A stretch of DNA of 17,702 bases, taken from contig JAICVP010000010.1 in assembly GCA_025935275.1 (NCBI GenBank), forward strand, positions 1 to 17,702, given 5' to 3'. The notes under the pieces were generated by a model. That model worked only from the letters and a program-made list of their open reading frames with translations. It was not told the origin of the DNA and searched no databases. This DNA is from Thermoleophilia bacterium (GTDB lineage: Bacteria; Actinomycetota; Thermoleophilia; Gaiellales; Gaiellaceae). Shown piece after piece: positions 5,811 through 12,290 of this stretch. Within the stretch, counting starts at the first letter, position 1; every line of letters starts with the position of its first letter. Position numbers and translations under genes: made by a program.

Positions 5811-7419
5811 TGCTCGAATCCCCGATGCCGAGGATGCGGCCTTCGACCTGAACCGCCGCTGTATCGCGGAAGAAGTCCTCCGCGTCCCGCACCGGCTCCT
5901 TCGTCCTGAGGACGAGGAACGGGCCCCAGGCACGCGCTTCGAAGACCGGGCCGGGGGCGCTCTCCGGAATCGTGAGCTGCACGCGGCTCTGGTCGCTCTG
6001 GTCGGATGCGTCGAAGACCCAGACGCCGCGGCCCAGCGGCTTCGGCGCCTCGTCGAGGCTTTCGACGGCGAGCCGGGGATCCGCCCGCTGCACGATCACC
6101 GAGCCGAACGGGGCTCCCGCTTCGCGCGCGTCCAGGTAGAGCGGCTCGTATCCGAAGAGCACGTCGTCGGGCCGGCTCGTCGCGGCGAGCCACTGCGCGG
6201 CCTGCTCTCGTGCCTGCTCGCGCGCGGCCGGCTCGCCCGCGTACATGTAGGGGGTCTTGTGCCAGCCCCAGGCGAGCTCGACGGCGAGGAGTGCGGTCAC
6301 TCCGAGGAGAACGGCGCCGGCTTCGCCGCGTCCGGCGAGGCCGGCGAGCTTCAGGAGCCCGGCCGCGACGAGCATCTGGAAGAACGGCAGCGCGAAGATC
6401 AGGTGGCGGCTCTCGAGGAACACGGCCGATTGCGACCGCGTGACCATGAGCGCGAGGGTGGGCACGAGCAGCACGGCAGCGGTCAGGAGCACAGCCGAGG
6501 GCCGGCTGCGGAAGAGGACGACTGCGCCGAGCACCGCGAGCGCGGCGAAGCCGGCCGTCGCCGCAGTCCAGCCGGCCCCGAAGTCGCCGATGGTGTGCCA
6601 CACGTACTCGAGGACGTCGGCGGGTGACCCGAGCTTCGAGTCGCTCTCGCCGGTGACGCCGATGCCGAAGCGCGACGCGAGCGTGCGGTAGATGAGCCAG
6701 AGCGGTGCGACGAGCACGACCACGAGCGCGAACGAGATCACCGCGGGGCGAAGCGAAAACTCCTGGCGCCACCTTCGCGCGAGCACGTACACGGCCTGCG
6801 CGGCGAGCACGAAGGTGCCGTAGGGCTGCGTCGCGATGGTAAGGACCATGGTCGCGATCCACGCGGCCCAGCGCTTCGGGTCGCGAGTCCCGACCGCGCG
6901 GAGCAGCGTGAGGAACGAGAGCGCGCTGAGGAAGAGGAACAGGCTGTACATGCGCGCGTAGATGCCGTGGTAGATCGTGATCCAGCTCGCCGCGGCGAGC
7001 GCGGTCGCGACGAGGGCGGTCCGCCTGTCCGAGAGCCGCGCGACGAGCGCGGCGATCACGGGCATGCTCGCGACCGCGAAGATCACCGAGACGAGCCGCA
7101 GCGCGGTCAGGCTGGGGGAGATCGAGCCCGCGAGGTAGGCGAGAAGCCAGTGGAGCGGCGCCCCGCCCCTCTCGGCGAAGACCGTCGCGAAGACGTCACC
7201 GATCGGCTGCTGGGTGACGAAGAAGACCAGGGTCTCGTCCTCGTGCGAGGGCCAGACCGTCATCTGGAAGAGGAGGAACGTCGCGAGCGCGGCCGAGATG
7301 ACGCCCACCCCGAGTCGGTACGAGTCTTCGCGGGCCCAGAGAGCTGCGCGCCCGAGCCACGACGGCCGCGGCGCAGCCTCGGCGCGGGCGCCGGAAGCGG
7401 CCGTCCCCCCTGGTAGCAT
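5761..7419 (-). CDS. GT-C (GT39-like) membrane glycosyltransferase
   Basis: 552 aa from the ATG at 7419, which has GGGAGG a few bases upstream. An in-frame GTG 19 codons earlier is less likely, as its extra residues have no family character. After a first span (37-53) comes WPSHEDETLVFF (56-67): the acidic HEDE in the first periplasmic loop is typical of GT-C enzymes that use polyprenyl-phosphate sugars. GGAPLHWLLAYL (85-96) is the PPL-type motif of the GT39/ArnT/PMT group. About 10-11 hydrophobic spans follow to about residue 390, then a soluble C-terminal domain of about 150 residues. It probably transfers a sugar outside the membrane to a cell-envelope acceptor; donor and acceptor are unknown. 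A DQSDQS repeat occurs in the tail. Confidence 0.85.
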   Translation of the reverse strand: MLPGGTAASGARAEAAPRPSWLGRAALWAREDSYRLGVGVISAALATFLLFQMTVWPSHEDETLVFFVTQQPIGDVFATVFAERGGAPLHWLLAYLAGSISPSLTALRLVSVIFAVASMPVIAALVARLSDRRTALVATALAAASWITIYHGIYARMYSLFLFLSALSFLTLLRAVGTRDPKRWAAWIATMVLTIATQPYGTFVLAAQAVYVLARRWRQEFSLRPAVISFALVVVLVAPLWLIYRTLASRFGIGVTGESDSKLGSPADVLEYVWHTIGDFGAGWTAATAGFAALAVLGAVVLFRSRPSAVLLTAAVLLVPTLALMVTRSQSAVFLESRHLIFALPFFQMLVAAGLLKLAGLAGRGEAGAVLLGVTALLAVELAWGWHKTPYMYAGEPAAREQAREQAAQWLAATSRPDDVLFGYEPLYLDAREAGAPFGSVIVQRADPRLAVESLDEAPKPLGRGVWVFDASDQSDQSRVQLTIPESAPGPVFEARAWGPFLVLRTKEPVRDAEDFFRDTAAVQVEGRILGIGDSSINLQTALAALSRLENR

Positions 7420-7448
7420 TTCCTCCCGCAAACCGGGCCTTTCTTTCG

Positions 7449-7739
7449 ATGCCGATCTACGAATACAGGTGCCCAAACGGGCACACCTTTGAGCTGTTCC
7501 AGCGGATGACGGATCCGCCTCCGTCAGAGTGCCAGATCTGCGGCGAGACCCCGCTCGAGAAGGTTCTCTACCCCGCTGCGATCCACTTCAAAGGCTCGGG
7601 GTTCTACACCACCGACTACGGCCGTGGCTCCCGCAAGCGTGACGGCGACAAGGCTGACAAGCAGGACAAGTCGGAGAAGTCGGACTCGTCCGACAAGAAG
7701 AGCGACTCGAAGCCCGAGAAGAAGACCGCCGAGGCCTAG
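7449..7739 (+). CDS. FmdB family zinc-ribbon protein
   Basis: 96 aa. MPIYEYRCPNGHTFE at the N-terminus, then CQIC (28-31) and EKVLYPAAIHFKGSGFYTTDYG (37-58), is the FmdB/CxxC putative regulatory family. The usual first CxxC is CPNGH, so the metal would be held by Cys8, His12 and Cys28/Cys31. A lysine, aspartate and serine-rich tail (60-96) with repeated SDK/DKSDK units is predicted disordered. The family's role is unknown; a link to regulation was proposed from its original operon. Divergent from the glycosyltransferase with a 29-nt gap. No Shine-Dalgarno is seen; TAGCAT at 7414-7419, inside the other gene's start, could be its -10. The stop overlaps the next, opposite gene by CTAG (7736-7739). 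Confidence 0.85.
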   Translation: MPIYEYRCPNGHTFELFQRMTDPPPSECQICGETPLEKVLYPAAIHFKGSGFYTTDYGRGSRKRDGDKADKQDKSEKSDSSDKKSDSKPEKKTAEA

Positions 7740-7954
7740 GTCTCGGGCAGGAGCGCCCGCGCGGCCTCGAGGTCGGCCTCGTGGACGAGGACCTCGCGCG
7801 GGCCGGAGGGGATGAAGCCCTCGATCGGCGAGTCGATCGCGTCCGTGTCGCGGTAGCCGCACTCGATGCCGTTGGCGCGGAGCAGGCCGCAGAGCAGCTC
7901 AGCCTCGGTCTCGCCGGGGACGACGGTGAGCACAACGGTCTGGTCTTGCTCCAT
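7736..7954 (-). CDS. DUF2007-like putative signal-transducing protein
   Basis: 72 aa. It starts with VVLTVVPGETEAELLCGLLRANGIECGYRD, a ferredoxin-like strand-helix-strand that matches the small DUF2007 family (EAELLRGLLEAxGI pattern), and ends REVLVHEADLEAARALL, also typical of that family. Function of DUF2007 is unknown; members sit alone or fused to zinc ribbons and are guessed to bind ligands. Cytosolic. ATG 7954 is supported by TAGCGT seven bases upstream (minus 7967-7962). It follows the LCP gene by 17 bases on the same strand, but the hexamer suggests its own leaderless transcript. Confidence 0.78.
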   Translation of the reverse strand: MEQDQTVVLTVVPGETEAELLCGLLRANGIECGYRDTDAIDSPIEGFIPSGPREVLVHEADLEAARALLPET

Positions 7955-7961
7955 GAGCGGG

Positions 7962-7967
7962 ACGCTA
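7962..7967 (-). promoter_or_regulatory. -10 hexamer of the DUF2007 gene
   Basis: TAGCGT on the minus strand, seven bases before the ATG at 7954, in the 17-nt gap after the LCP stop. Spacing fits a leaderless start. Confidence 0.45.
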
Positions 7968-7971
7968 CTCG

Positions 7972-9150
7972 CTAGCCGCCGACGATGCAGCCGGGCCCGT
8001 ACGGGCCGGAGGCCGGCTTCGGAGGCTGCGGCGCGCTCTTCCCGGTCACCATCGCGATCACCGATACGTTCTCCTCGGTGCCGACGATGTAGTCGACCCC
8101 GCCGAGGTTCGAGGCGGTGCCGCCGAGGCGGCACTTCAGCTTGCCGCTCGAGGGCGTGCGGAACTTGATCCAGCCGAGCTGGAGGATCTGCGCCGCGGAG
8201 AGGTCGGTCGCGAGCGGTTTGACGATGTCGTCGCCGTTGAAGGGCGCCTTGAGGTACTCCCTGAAGCTCACGATCTTGTCCGCCATCGCGGACACGACCG
8301 CCTGCTGCCGCTCGCCGCGGGTGATGTCGGACTCGTTCGGATTCAGCTGGTTCTCGCGGACCCGCGCATAGATCAAGGCGTGCTTGCCGTCCATCGTCTG
8401 TTCGCCCTTCTGGAACCGCCAGCCCTTCCAGCGGTCGCAGGCGGCCTGAGTCGCGCGCGGGCACTCGAACTTGTTGGAGAGGATCGGTTTCGGGACGTCG
8501 ATAGAGACGCCTCCGAGGGCGTCGATGACCTCGTCGAAGGTGCCGAAGTCGACCACGACCACGTGGTTGATGGGCAGGCCGGTAACGCTCTGCACGGTCT
8601 TGATGGTGAGTGTGGCGCCACCGTAGGCAAAGGCCGCGTTGATCTTGTCCTCCCCGTGGCCCGGGATGTCGACGCGCAGGTCTCGCGGGATCGAGAGGAG
8701 GGCGATCCGGTGCTCGTCCGGATCCGTGTGGACGATCATGATCGAGTCCGAGCGCGCGACGTCGCCCTGCCGGCTCTTGGAGCCGTTGTCGGCGCCGAGC
8801 ACGAGGATGTTGCTCGGGTTCGAGAGCATGATGCCGTCCTGCGGCGTGAGCGCCCGCTCGGCGCGCGGGTCGAGCTTCTTGTTCGCCTCCTTGACGCCGC
8901 TCCGGAAGGCCAGGAAGCCCAGCACCGCCCAGACGAGGGCGAGGACGAGGACGCCTACGAGCGTCCAGACGACAGGGCGGACCCAGCGCCGCCTCCTTCG
9001 GGCGGGCTTCGGGCCGCGATACGCGCGGGGGTCGGGTCCGTTCGCCTTGTCCCTATCCGCCTTGCGGTCGGATTTCGGCGACTCGGGCCGGATCGGGCCC
9101 TTTACTCTCCCCCCGCGATAGATGCGGTACGGCTTGTCCTTGGGCGCCAC
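7972..9150 (-). CDS. LCP (LytR-CpsA-Psr) family cell-wall ligase
   Basis: 392 aa. A long basic cytoplasmic region (1-56, with RRRRR at 51-55) is followed by one span (57-82), then an external LCP domain (about 112-320). Conserved features are NILVLGAD (114-121), RSDSIMIVHTDP (133-144), LLSIPRDLRVDIPGHGEDKINAAFAYGG (151-178) and YARVRENQLNPNESDITRGERQQ (261-283). These arginines and aspartates bind the pyrophosphate of polyprenyl-linked glycopolymers. LCP enzymes move teichoic acid, arabinogalactan or capsule-like polymers from lipid carrier to peptidoglycan. Cys230 and Cys238, and two later cysteines, could form disulfides. GTG 9150 lies ten bases after TACGAT. Divergent from the ROK kinase by 26 nt. 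Confidence 0.93.
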   Translation of the reverse strand: MAPKDKPYRIYRGGRVKGPIRPESPKSDRKADRDKANGPDPRAYRGPKPARRRRRWVRPVVWTLVGVLVLALVWAVLGFLAFRSGVKEANKKLDPRAERALTPQDGIMLSNPSNILVLGADNGSKSRQGDVARSDSIMIVHTDPDEHRIALLSIPRDLRVDIPGHGEDKINAAFAYGGATLTIKTVQSVTGLPINHVVVVDFGTFDEVIDALGGVSIDVPKPILSNKFECPRATQAACDRWKGWRFQKGEQTMDGKHALIYARVRENQLNPNESDITRGERQQAVVSAMADKIVSFREYLKAPFNGDDIVKPLATDLSAAQILQLGWIKFRTPSSGKLKCRLGGTASNLGGVDYIVGTEENVSVIAMVTGKSAPQPPKPASGPYGPGCIVGG

Positions 9151-9176
9151 GCGACCGACTATCGTAGCCGGAGCCT
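9151..9176. promoter_or_regulatory. Overlapping divergent -10 elements, LCP / ROK kinase
   Basis: Plus strand TATCGT (9160-9165), eleven bases to ATG 9177. Minus strand TACGAT (9166-9161), ten bases to GTG 9150. The hexamers overlap by five bases around CTATCGTAG, and leaders would be only about four or five bases long. No clear -35 elements. Confidence 0.5.
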
Positions 9177-10133
9177 ATGGCTTCCCCCCGCGTCATCGCG
9201 CTCGACCTCGGGGGCACGAAGCTGCTTTCCGGGGTCGTCGACGACCAGGGAGTCGTCGAGCGGCGCGTCGTCGCGCCGACCGATGTGAGCAGCGAAGAGG
9301 CAGTCCTGGTGCAGGTGGAGGAAGCCGTCCAGGGGCTCCTGGAAGACGACATCGGCGCAATCGGGATCGGCATCCCCTCGACCATCGACCAGCGTCGGGG
9401 CGAGGCGATCGACTCGGTCAACATCCCGCTGTCGGACGTCCCGCTCCGCGATCGCCTCCACGAGCGGTTCGGTGTGCCCGTCGCGATCGAGAACGACGCG
9501 AACGCCGCCGCGGTGGCGGAGCACCGCTACGGCGCCGGCCGCGGCTACCGGCACATGATCATGCTCACGCTCGGCACCGGGGTCGGCGGCGGCCTGATCC
9601 TCGACGGGGAGCTCTACCGCGGCGCGATCGGGGCCGCTGCCGAGCTGGGACACATGACGCTGGACCTCCATGGACCGCCCTGTCAGGGGAATTGCCCCGG
9701 GCGGGGGCATCTCGAGGCAATGGCCTCCGGCACGGCCGCGGACGGCTACGCGCGCGAGGCTGCGGAGCGAAATCCGGAAGGCGACCTCGGGCGGGCGGCG
9801 GCCGAGGGCAAGACGGTGGACGCGCACCTCGCGGTCGAGCTCGCAGCGCACGGCCCCGGAGATGCCCGCGACGTGCTCGACCACGTGGGCTTCCATCTCG
9901 GCGTCGGCATCGCCAGCTTCGTCAACATCTTCAACCCGGAGCTCGTCGTGATCGGAGGCGGCTTCTCCCGCGCAGGCGACCTGCTCTTCGAGCCCGCACG
10001 CCGGGTCGTGGCGGAGCGCGCACTCTCGCCGGCGAGGGACGAGGTGAAGATCGTCCCAGCCCTCCTCGGCGTCGAAGCGGGGCTGATCGGCGCCGGCCTG
10101 GTCGGCTTCGAGGCACTGCACCGGAGGCACTGA
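9177..10133 (+). CDS. ROK family sugar kinase, probable glucokinase
   Basis: 318 aa. Phosphate-binding DLGGTK (10-15), IENDANAAAVAE (104-115) with the catalytic Asp107, GTGVGGGLILDG (133-144), ELGHM (156-160) with the zinc-ligand His159, and CQGNCPGRGHLEAMASG (169-185). The canonical ROK motif CxCGxxGCxE appears as a variant, with Cys169, Cys173 and His178 as possible zinc ligands. ROK kinases phosphorylate glucose or related hexoses with ATP in the cytosol; glucokinase is the commonest role when the gene stands alone, but N-acetylhexosamine kinase is possible. The stop and the rsmI start share one base (TGATG), so they are cotranscribed. Confidence 0.88.
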   Translation: MASPRVIALDLGGTKLLSGVVDDQGVVERRVVAPTDVSSEEAVLVQVEEAVQGLLEDDIGAIGIGIPSTIDQRRGEAIDSVNIPLSDVPLRDRLHERFGVPVAIENDANAAAVAEHRYGAGRGYRHMIMLTLGTGVGGGLILDGELYRGAIGAAAELGHMTLDLHGPPCQGNCPGRGHLEAMASGTAADGYAREAAERNPEGDLGRAAAEGKTVDAHLAVELAAHGPGDARDVLDHVGFHLGVGIASFVNIFNPELVVIGGGFSRAGDLLFEPARRVVAERALSPARDEVKIVPALLGVEAGLIGAGLVGFEALHRRH

Positions 10134-10939
10134 TGCCCCTCGTCGTCTGCGCGACGCCGATCGGGAACCTCGAGGACGTCACGCTCCGCGTTCTGCGCGA
10201 GCTCGGCGAGGCCGATCTCGTCCTCTGCGAGGACACCCGCCGCACGCGCACGCTCCTGGAGCGCCACGGGATCCGGGCGAAGCTCCTCAGCTATCACCAG
10301 CACAACGAGGCGCAACGCGTCGAGGAGGTGCTGCCGCGGCTGGCGCACGGCGAGCGGATCGCGCTCGCGAGCGACGCCGGGCTGCCCGGCGTGAACGACC
10401 CGGGCGCGAGGCTGATCGGCGCGGCGATCGAGCGGGAGCTCGAGGTCACGGTGCTCCCGGGGCCCTCCGCGGTCGAGACGGCTCTCGTGGCCAGCGGGCT
10501 CGTCGGCGAGCGCTACTCCTTCGTGGGCTATCTACCGCGCGGGCGGGCGGCGCTGGAGCGGCTGTGGGAGGAGGCCGCGTCCTGGGACGGGGCGATCGTG
10601 GCCTTCGAGTCGCCGAAGCGGCTGCCGGCCACGCTGCGCTCGCTGGCCGGGGCCGATCCCGGGCGGCCGGTCGCGGTCTGTCGTGAGCTGACGAAGCGCT
10701 TCGAAGAGGTTGTCCGCGGCCCGGCCGAGGAGGTCGCGGCGCGGTTTGCGGAGCCGCCGAAGGGCGAAATCACGGTCGTGCTCGGGCCGTCGGGCGACAC
10801 GGGATCCGTCGCGGAGCAGGACGCGCTCGCCGCCGTCGTCGAGCTCGTCGAGGCCGGCCTGCCTCGTCGCCGGGCTGCGGATCTGATCTCCGGACTCACC
10901 GGGGTTCCGCGCAACAAGCTTTACAAAGCGTCACTGTAG
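10133..10939 (+). CDS. rsmI: 16S rRNA (cytidine1402-2'-O)-methyltransferase RsmI
   Basis: 268 aa. Tetrapyrrole-methylase fold with ATPIGNLEDVTLRVL (7-21), CEDTRRTRTLLERHG (32-46), LLSYHQHNE (51-59), SDAGLPGVNDPG (80-91), LPGPSAVETALVASGL (108-123) and GYLPR (132-136). RsmI methylates the ribose of C1402 in the decoding centre using S-adenosylmethionine. SDAGTPGISDPG is the commoner form of the glycine motif; here Leu, Val and Asn replace three positions. GGAGG lies five bases before the ATG, and the start overlaps the ROK stop. The C-terminus RRRAADLISGLTGVPRNKLYK is the usual helix-turn-helix-like tail. Confidence 0.95.
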   Translation: MPLVVCATPIGNLEDVTLRVLRELGEADLVLCEDTRRTRTLLERHGIRAKLLSYHQHNEAQRVEEVLPRLAHGERIALASDAGLPGVNDPGARLIGAAIERELEVTVLPGPSAVETALVASGLVGERYSFVGYLPRGRAALERLWEEAASWDGAIVAFESPKRLPATLRSLAGADPGRPVAVCRELTKRFEEVVRGPAEEVAARFAEPPKGEITVVLGPSGDTGSVAEQDALAAVVELVEAGLPRRRAADLISGLTGVPRNKLYKASL

Positions 10940-10945
10940 CCTGAC

Positions 10946-10974
10946 TTGACAACGGGGCTCGACCCCGCTACCTT
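10946..10974 (+). promoter_or_regulatory. Canonical sigma-70 type promoter of the M23 gene
   Basis: TTGACA (10946-10951), a 17-bp spacer, TACCTT (10969-10974). It is the only full -35/-10 promoter I found in the window. The spacer carries an inverted repeat CGGGG (10953-10957) - 5 nt - CCCCG (10963-10967), which could be an operator or a weak hairpin. Predicted start near 10981 gives a leader of about 32 nt. Confidence 0.75.
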
Positions 10975-11000
10975 GTTGCTGTTCGCAAACATGACAACGA

Positions 11001-11006
11001 GGAGGA
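11001..11006 (+). promoter_or_regulatory. Ribosome binding site GGAGGA
   Basis: GGAGGA ends six bases before ATG 11013 and decides that start over the out-of-frame ATG at 10991. Confidence 0.8.
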
Positions 11007-11012
11007 GCGGCG

Positions 11013-12281
11013 ATGAAAGGCCTTGCCTTGCTGCTTCCGGTCCTCGTCGCGCTCCAGGTCGGCGTGCAGCCCGCGCTCGCCTGGGCCTGGCCCGTCGACG
11101 GGCCGGTGCTACGACCCTTCGTCCTGGGTGACGATCCCTACGCCGGCGGCCAGCACCGTGGTATCGACATCGGCGCGCCGGAGGGGACGACCGTGCTCGC
11201 TCCGGCACCCGGGACGGTCAGCTTTGCCGGCACGGTGCCTACGGGCGGAAAGACGATCACCATCCGGACCGCCGACGGCTTCGCAGTCACCCTCCAGCGG
11301 CTCGGATCCTTCTCGGTCACCGAGGGAATCGAGGTCGGAGAAGGAGACGCGGTCGGCTCGGTCGGAGACGGGGCGGAGCCTTATGTCTATCTGGGTATCC
11401 GCAACGCGGACGAGCCCGATGGATACGTCGATCCTCTCGGGCTCTTACCTGTAGCGCCGCCGGCTCCGGCTCCCGACGACCCCGCCCCGGTAGAGCCCGA
11501 TCCCGTCCCTGTCCCGGGCCCCCGCTCGGAGCACCACGAGCACGTCCCTCCCGCGCCCATCGTCGTCGAGCAGCCGGACGCCCGGCCGGCGGCTGATCCA
11601 GAGCCCATGCCTGCCGCGCGCGCCAGGGTTCGGGTTGCCCGGCACACACGGGTCGCCATGCAGCAGCCGCACTCGGGCGAAAGCCTGCGCGCACCGGGCC
11701 CGGCGACGGTCGCGCGGGTGCCGGATATCTTGGAGGATCCTGTCTTGCAGGCTCCTGACGTGCGTCCCACGAAGGCCCGAGTGCCGGACGCCGCCGGCGC
11801 GCCTGTTGCGTCCGCGCCCTTCCCGCTCCTTTGGACCTTGCCGCTGCTCGGTCTCGGGGTGGTGCTCGCCCGGTTAGCCCGCCGCCGACGCGAGCTCGGT
11901 CACGCAGTTGCGGCAGACGGCTCGTCCGCGGTGCTCCTGGAGAGAGCTGCGGCGCCCGCAGAAGACGCAGACGGACTGCGGCTTCGAGAGAAGGATCACG
12001 TCGTCCTTCACCGAGATCTCGAGCGGGTCCTTCTCGCCGAGCGAGAACCGCTTTCTGATCTCGATGGGAATCACGATCCTGCCCAGATCGTCGATGTGGC
12101 GGATGATGCCCGTCTTCGTTGCCCCCCTCGTGGAGCGCGCATTCGGGCGCTCTGGTGCTCCGTTCGACCCCAACGTGGCTCTGCCTTTCGTTCGCGGCCG
12201 ACTTCCAGCAACAGGTCCCCCCGTTTTGCCGTTTCTAACCACGATTGGCCGCTGCGGGACCGCGCGGGGTCGTTCGTATGA
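11013..12281 (+). CDS. Secreted, probably inactive M23/LytM-like protein with C-terminal membrane anchor
   Basis: The open frame is 422 aa. A signal peptide (1-23, ending ALA-W) precedes a LytM/M23 domain (about 26-145): WPVDGPVLRPF, GGQHRGIDIGAPEGTTVLAPAPGTV (46-69) with His48 and Asp52. In active M23 peptidases a YAHL His and a final HLHLG motif complete the site; here they are LQRL and YVYLG (Tyr124, Tyr126), so the site is likely dead. A proline-rich, charged linker (146-268) follows, then a span PLLWTLPLLGLGVVLARLA (271-289) and RRRR, the normal end of such a protein. The frame nevertheless continues about 130 codons, antisense to the AbrB-type gene, to a TGA inside the metG -10. That extension may not be functional. 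Confidence 0.75.
   Translation: MKGLALLLPVLVALQVGVQPALAWAWPVDGPVLRPFVLGDDPYAGGQHRGIDIGAPEGTTVLAPAPGTVSFAGTVPTGGKTITIRTADGFAVTLQRLGSFSVTEGIEVGEGDAVGSVGDGAEPYVYLGIRNADEPDGYVDPLGLLPVAPPAPAPDDPAPVEPDPVPVPGPRSEHHEHVPPAPIVVEQPDARPAADPEPMPAARARVRVARHTRVAMQQPHSGESLRAPGPATVARVPDILEDPVLQAPDVRPTKARVPDAAGAPVASAPFPLLWTLPLLGLGVVLARLARRRRELGHAVAADGSSAVLLERAAAPAEDADGLRLREKDHVVLHRDLERVLLAEREPLSDLDGNHDPAQIVDVADDARLRCPPRGARIRALWCSVRPQRGSAFRSRPTSSNRSPRFAVSNHDWPLRDRAGSFV
11874..12173 (-). CDS. AbrB/SpoVT-type DNA-binding regulator with C-terminal cysteine knuckle
   Basis: About 99 aa from TTG 12173. The swapped-hairpin AbrB domain is TKTGIIRHIDDLGRIVIPIEIRKRFSLGEKDPLEI, nearly the consensus of transition-state regulators, including the Arg-rich DNA-binding face. 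It is followed by CVFC and CRNC separated by about 14 residues, a Cys4 zinc knuckle also found in clostridial AbrB-like proteins. Such proteins bind DNA as dimers or tetramers and repress or tune growth-phase genes. The start is uncertain: the conserved domain begins at codon ~19 and no ATG or GTG lies near it. TTG 12173 is the closest canonical start. The whole gene is antisense to the open frame of the M23 gene and is divergent from metG. Confidence 0.8.
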   Translation of the reverse strand: MGSNGAPERPNARSTRGATKTGIIRHIDDLGRIVIPIEIRKRFSLGEKDPLEISVKDDVILLSKPQSVCVFCGRRSSLQEHRGRAVCRNCVTELASAAG

Positions 12282-12282
12282 T
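12277..12282 (+). promoter_or_regulatory. -10 hexamer of metG
   Basis: TATGAT, eight bases before GTG 12291. It rules against the in-frame TTG at 12282, which would overlap the hexamer. No good -35 is seen. Confidence 0.55.
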
Positions 12283-12290
12283 TGCCGTGC

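Noticed and set aside
4749..5933. Upstream extension of the psuG frame to 694 aa
   Set aside because: The extension is an arginine-rich shadow of the PfkB gene; real PsuG sequence starts at the coupled ATG 4748.
9122..10132. Long extension of the rsmI frame upstream through the ROK gene
   Set aside because: Arg/Gly-rich shadow; RsmI has a Shine-Dalgarno and its normal N-terminus at 10133.
10991..11131. ATG 10991 reading a different frame before the M23 gene
   Set aside because: No family resemblance, Arg-rich, and the GGAGGA site is placed for ATG 11013.
12282..12290. TTG 12282 as the metG start
   Set aside because: It lies on the TATGAT hexamer, and its three extra residues are not typical; GTG 12291 gives the usual N-terminus.
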